The translations under genes were made by a program, and so were the position numbers. The notes beneath the pieces were generated by a model that saw only the letters and a list, made by a program, of their open reading frames with translations, had not been told where the DNA came from and searched no databases. Below, in pieces: positions 6,208 to 7,372 of a stretch of 7,372 nucleotides of DNA. Source of the DNA: Propionibacteriaceae bacterium (GTDB taxonomy: Bacteria; Actinomycetota; Actinomycetes; Propionibacteriales; Propionibacteriaceae); NCBI GenBank assembly GCA_003451975.1, contig DMIX01000278.1, positions 1 through 7,372 on the forward strand. Direction: 5' to 3'. Positions within the stretch are counted from its first letter, which is position 1; the number at the start of each line of letters is the position of its first letter.

Positions 6208-6651
6208 ATGAAGACGACTCAATTGCTTCTGCTTGTCATTGTGCTGGCAGCTGTTGGGGCGATCATTGGGGTGAAGACCTGGTCGGGCATGTCCGCGACC
6301 ACTCCTACGCCCCAACCGGCAAACACCGCCGCCGTAGCCGTGGGAGTTGGACCGGGTACTCTGTTGTTGTTCAACCGCAACATGGGCTGCCAATGTGTGA
6401 TGAAGCTGTACGCCGCAGCCGATAGCTACTTCAACAAGTTAGACCCCGAAGTGGCCGCTGCATTTCACGCGCAGCGCATTAACGCCGACGAATCGCCGGA
6501 ACTGGTGGAGGCGCATGGCGTCATCGTCGCTCCCACCATAATCATCCTCGATGAAGAAGGTAACGAGGTACTACGCCAGGAAAGCAGGATAACGATTGAC
6601 GATATCAATGCAAAGCTGCATGAGATACTGGCGCAGGAAGGGGAATTGTAG
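6208..6651 (+). CDS. Membrane-anchored thioredoxin-like protein with CxC site
   Basis: 147 residues from ATG 6208, chosen because AGGGAG at 6192-6197 is suitably placed and because the protein then begins with a clean signal anchor (MKT plus a hydrophobic helix at 5-22). A TTG at 6157 in the same frame would prepend 17 residues and break that anchor. After a Thr/Pro-rich linker, the domain shows TLLLFNRNMGCQCVMKLY with cysteines C61 and C63, then a helix, an INADE strand and the cis-proline loop VAPTIIILDEEG (P109). This is the thioredoxin-fold order, but the active site is CxC, one residue shorter than the usual CxxC. Hence it is probably a specialised disulfide or metal/selenium-handling protein on the outer membrane face. 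The stop is 2 bases before the CcdA-like gene, so the two are almost certainly co-translated partners. Confidence 0.8.
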   Translation: MKTTQLLLLVIVLAAVGAIIGVKTWSGMSATTPTPQPANTAAVAVGVGPGTLLLFNRNMGCQCVMKLYAAADSYFNKLDPEVAAAFHAQRINADESPELVEAHGVIVAPTIIILDEEGNEVLRQESRITIDDINAKLHEILAQEGEL

Positions 6652-6653
6652 AC

Positions 6654-7325
6654 ATGCCTTTTGACCTGAATAGCCTGCAGACGGCGTCCGCGGTCGCCTA
6701 CGTGCTCGTATTCCTGGGCGGCGTACTGACCAGTATCGGTCCGTGCAACGTCGCGATGATCCCTTTGCTCATCGGGTTCGTCGCCGGGAAGAAGGATATT
6801 TCCCGCACGGAAGGGTTTGCCATTTCGCTGGCCTTCACCATCGGGCTGGCGATTACTTTCAGTGCGTTGGGTGTTTTTGCGGCGGTTGTCGGGGGGCTGT
6901 TTGGCGCCGGCCAGATCTGGTACTACGCCGTCGCCGTCATCTGTATCGTCATCGGCCTGCACTTGCTCGGCGTGCTGCAGATTCCGATCCCCGACCTGTT
7001 CGCGCGTCAATGCGAACGCATCCAGCGAAAAGGGTTGCTCGGTGCTTTGCTGCTCGGCCTGGTGTCGGGGCTGGTCTCCTCGCAGTGCGCCACGCCGGTC
7101 CTGGCGGCCATTTTGACCCTCGTGATGGCCAAAGGCGCCGTCGCGTATGGTGCCACGCTGCTGTTCGTCTATGCGTTGGGACGAGGCGTCCCGATCATCC
7201 TCGCGGGGACGTTCACCGGCTTGATCAAGGCTCTGCCCATCTTCAGCCGCTGGGGCAACCGGCTGCAACAAGCCAGCGGCGCCATCGTCATCCTGGTCGG
7301 GTTCTACTTTCTGTGGATTGCCTAA
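6654..7325 (+). CDS. CcdA/DsbD-family membrane thiol-electron carrier
   Basis: 223 residues with about six hydrophobic helices (roughly 13-42, 55-82, 88-110, 128-157, 162-190, 205-222). The paired redox cysteines of the family are visible as C31 (TSIGPCNVAMIPLL, first helix) and C145 (VSSQCATPVLAAIL, fourth helix), each beside a proline as expected. C120 lies in a connecting loop. CcdA-type proteins pass reducing equivalents from cytoplasmic thioredoxin to an extracytoplasmic thioredoxin-like partner, commonly in cytochrome c maturation or disulfide reduction. Here the partner is most likely the CxC protein just upstream, whose stop lies 2 bases before this ATG. GGGGA within the upstream gene's end can serve as ribosome site. 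It is shorter than the DsbD-like fusion earlier in the window and has no soluble domain. Confidence 0.9.
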   Translation: MPFDLNSLQTASAVAYVLVFLGGVLTSIGPCNVAMIPLLIGFVAGKKDISRTEGFAISLAFTIGLAITFSALGVFAAVVGGLFGAGQIWYYAVAVICIVIGLHLLGVLQIPIPDLFARQCERIQRKGLLGALLLGLVSGLVSSQCATPVLAAILTLVMAKGAVAYGATLLFVYALGRGVPIILAGTFTGLIKALPIFSRWGNRLQQASGAIVILVGFYFLWIA

Positions 7326-7372
7326 GCCAGCAACCCGACGTGCAGCGACACCCGCCACGCGGTCAGCCCCGG
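7326..7372. other. Short 3' flank
   Basis: The last 47 bases after the CcdA-like stop. I see no convincing gene start, hairpin or repeat; the stretch is too short to interpret. Confidence 0.3.

Noticed and set aside
6465..7358. 297-residue minus-strand open frame over the CcdA-like gene
   Set aside because: The protein is Gln/Asp/Arg-rich low-complexity text typical of antisense reading of a membrane protein gene.

Overview
The window is GC-rich and every supported gene lies on the + strand. It looks like part of an anaerobic bacterial chromosome. The radical SAM maturase at the left end belongs to a type that normally sits beside tungsten-dependent aldehyde ferredoxin oxidoreductases. The Thr/Pro/Ala-rich linkers in the exported proteins would suit an anaerobic Chloroflexota, but that assignment is only a guess from style.

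Layout: (1) 15-1271, a complete radical SAM/SPASM protein. (2) 1317-2055, a decayed stretch: the first 44 codons of an FmdE-type protein run directly into the middle of a TauE/SafE permease, which also carries a -1 frameshift at a T5 run. A strong hairpin follows. (3) 2243-4201, an exported protein with three thioredoxin-like domains (CPHC, CGPC, CREC) fused to a DsbD/CcdA-type membrane electron carrier. (4) 4259-5272, a lipoprotein with a 5'-nucleotidase-like fold, interrupted by one in-frame TGA exactly at a Cys-Gly-X site. (5) 5278-5730, a membrane-anchored thioredoxin (CIPC). (6) 5779-6114, a small protein whose frame is interrupted by two adjacent TGA codons after Gly-Gly, then a hairpin and probable end of unit. 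(7) 6208-6651, a membrane-anchored thioredoxin-like protein with a CxC site. (8) 6654-7325, a CcdA-type membrane protein.

The main result is that (4) and (6) are probably selenoproteins. Both TGA sites are followed at bacterial-SECIS spacing by a perfect short hairpin whose loop starts with G (GUC and GGUC). In both cases the reading frame continues with sensible protein sequence to a normal stop. The conventional six-frame view splits the first into two pieces and misses the second altogether.

As a system, two DsbD/CcdA-type carriers could move electrons across the membrane to several extracytoplasmic thioredoxin domains. These in turn could serve two selenocysteine proteins on the outer face, one of them a nucleotidase-like fold that appears to have lost its metal ligands and gained a Cys-Gly-Sec redox site. 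The electron relay is inferred from gene order and family knowledge. No selA, selB, selC or selD gene is visible in this window.
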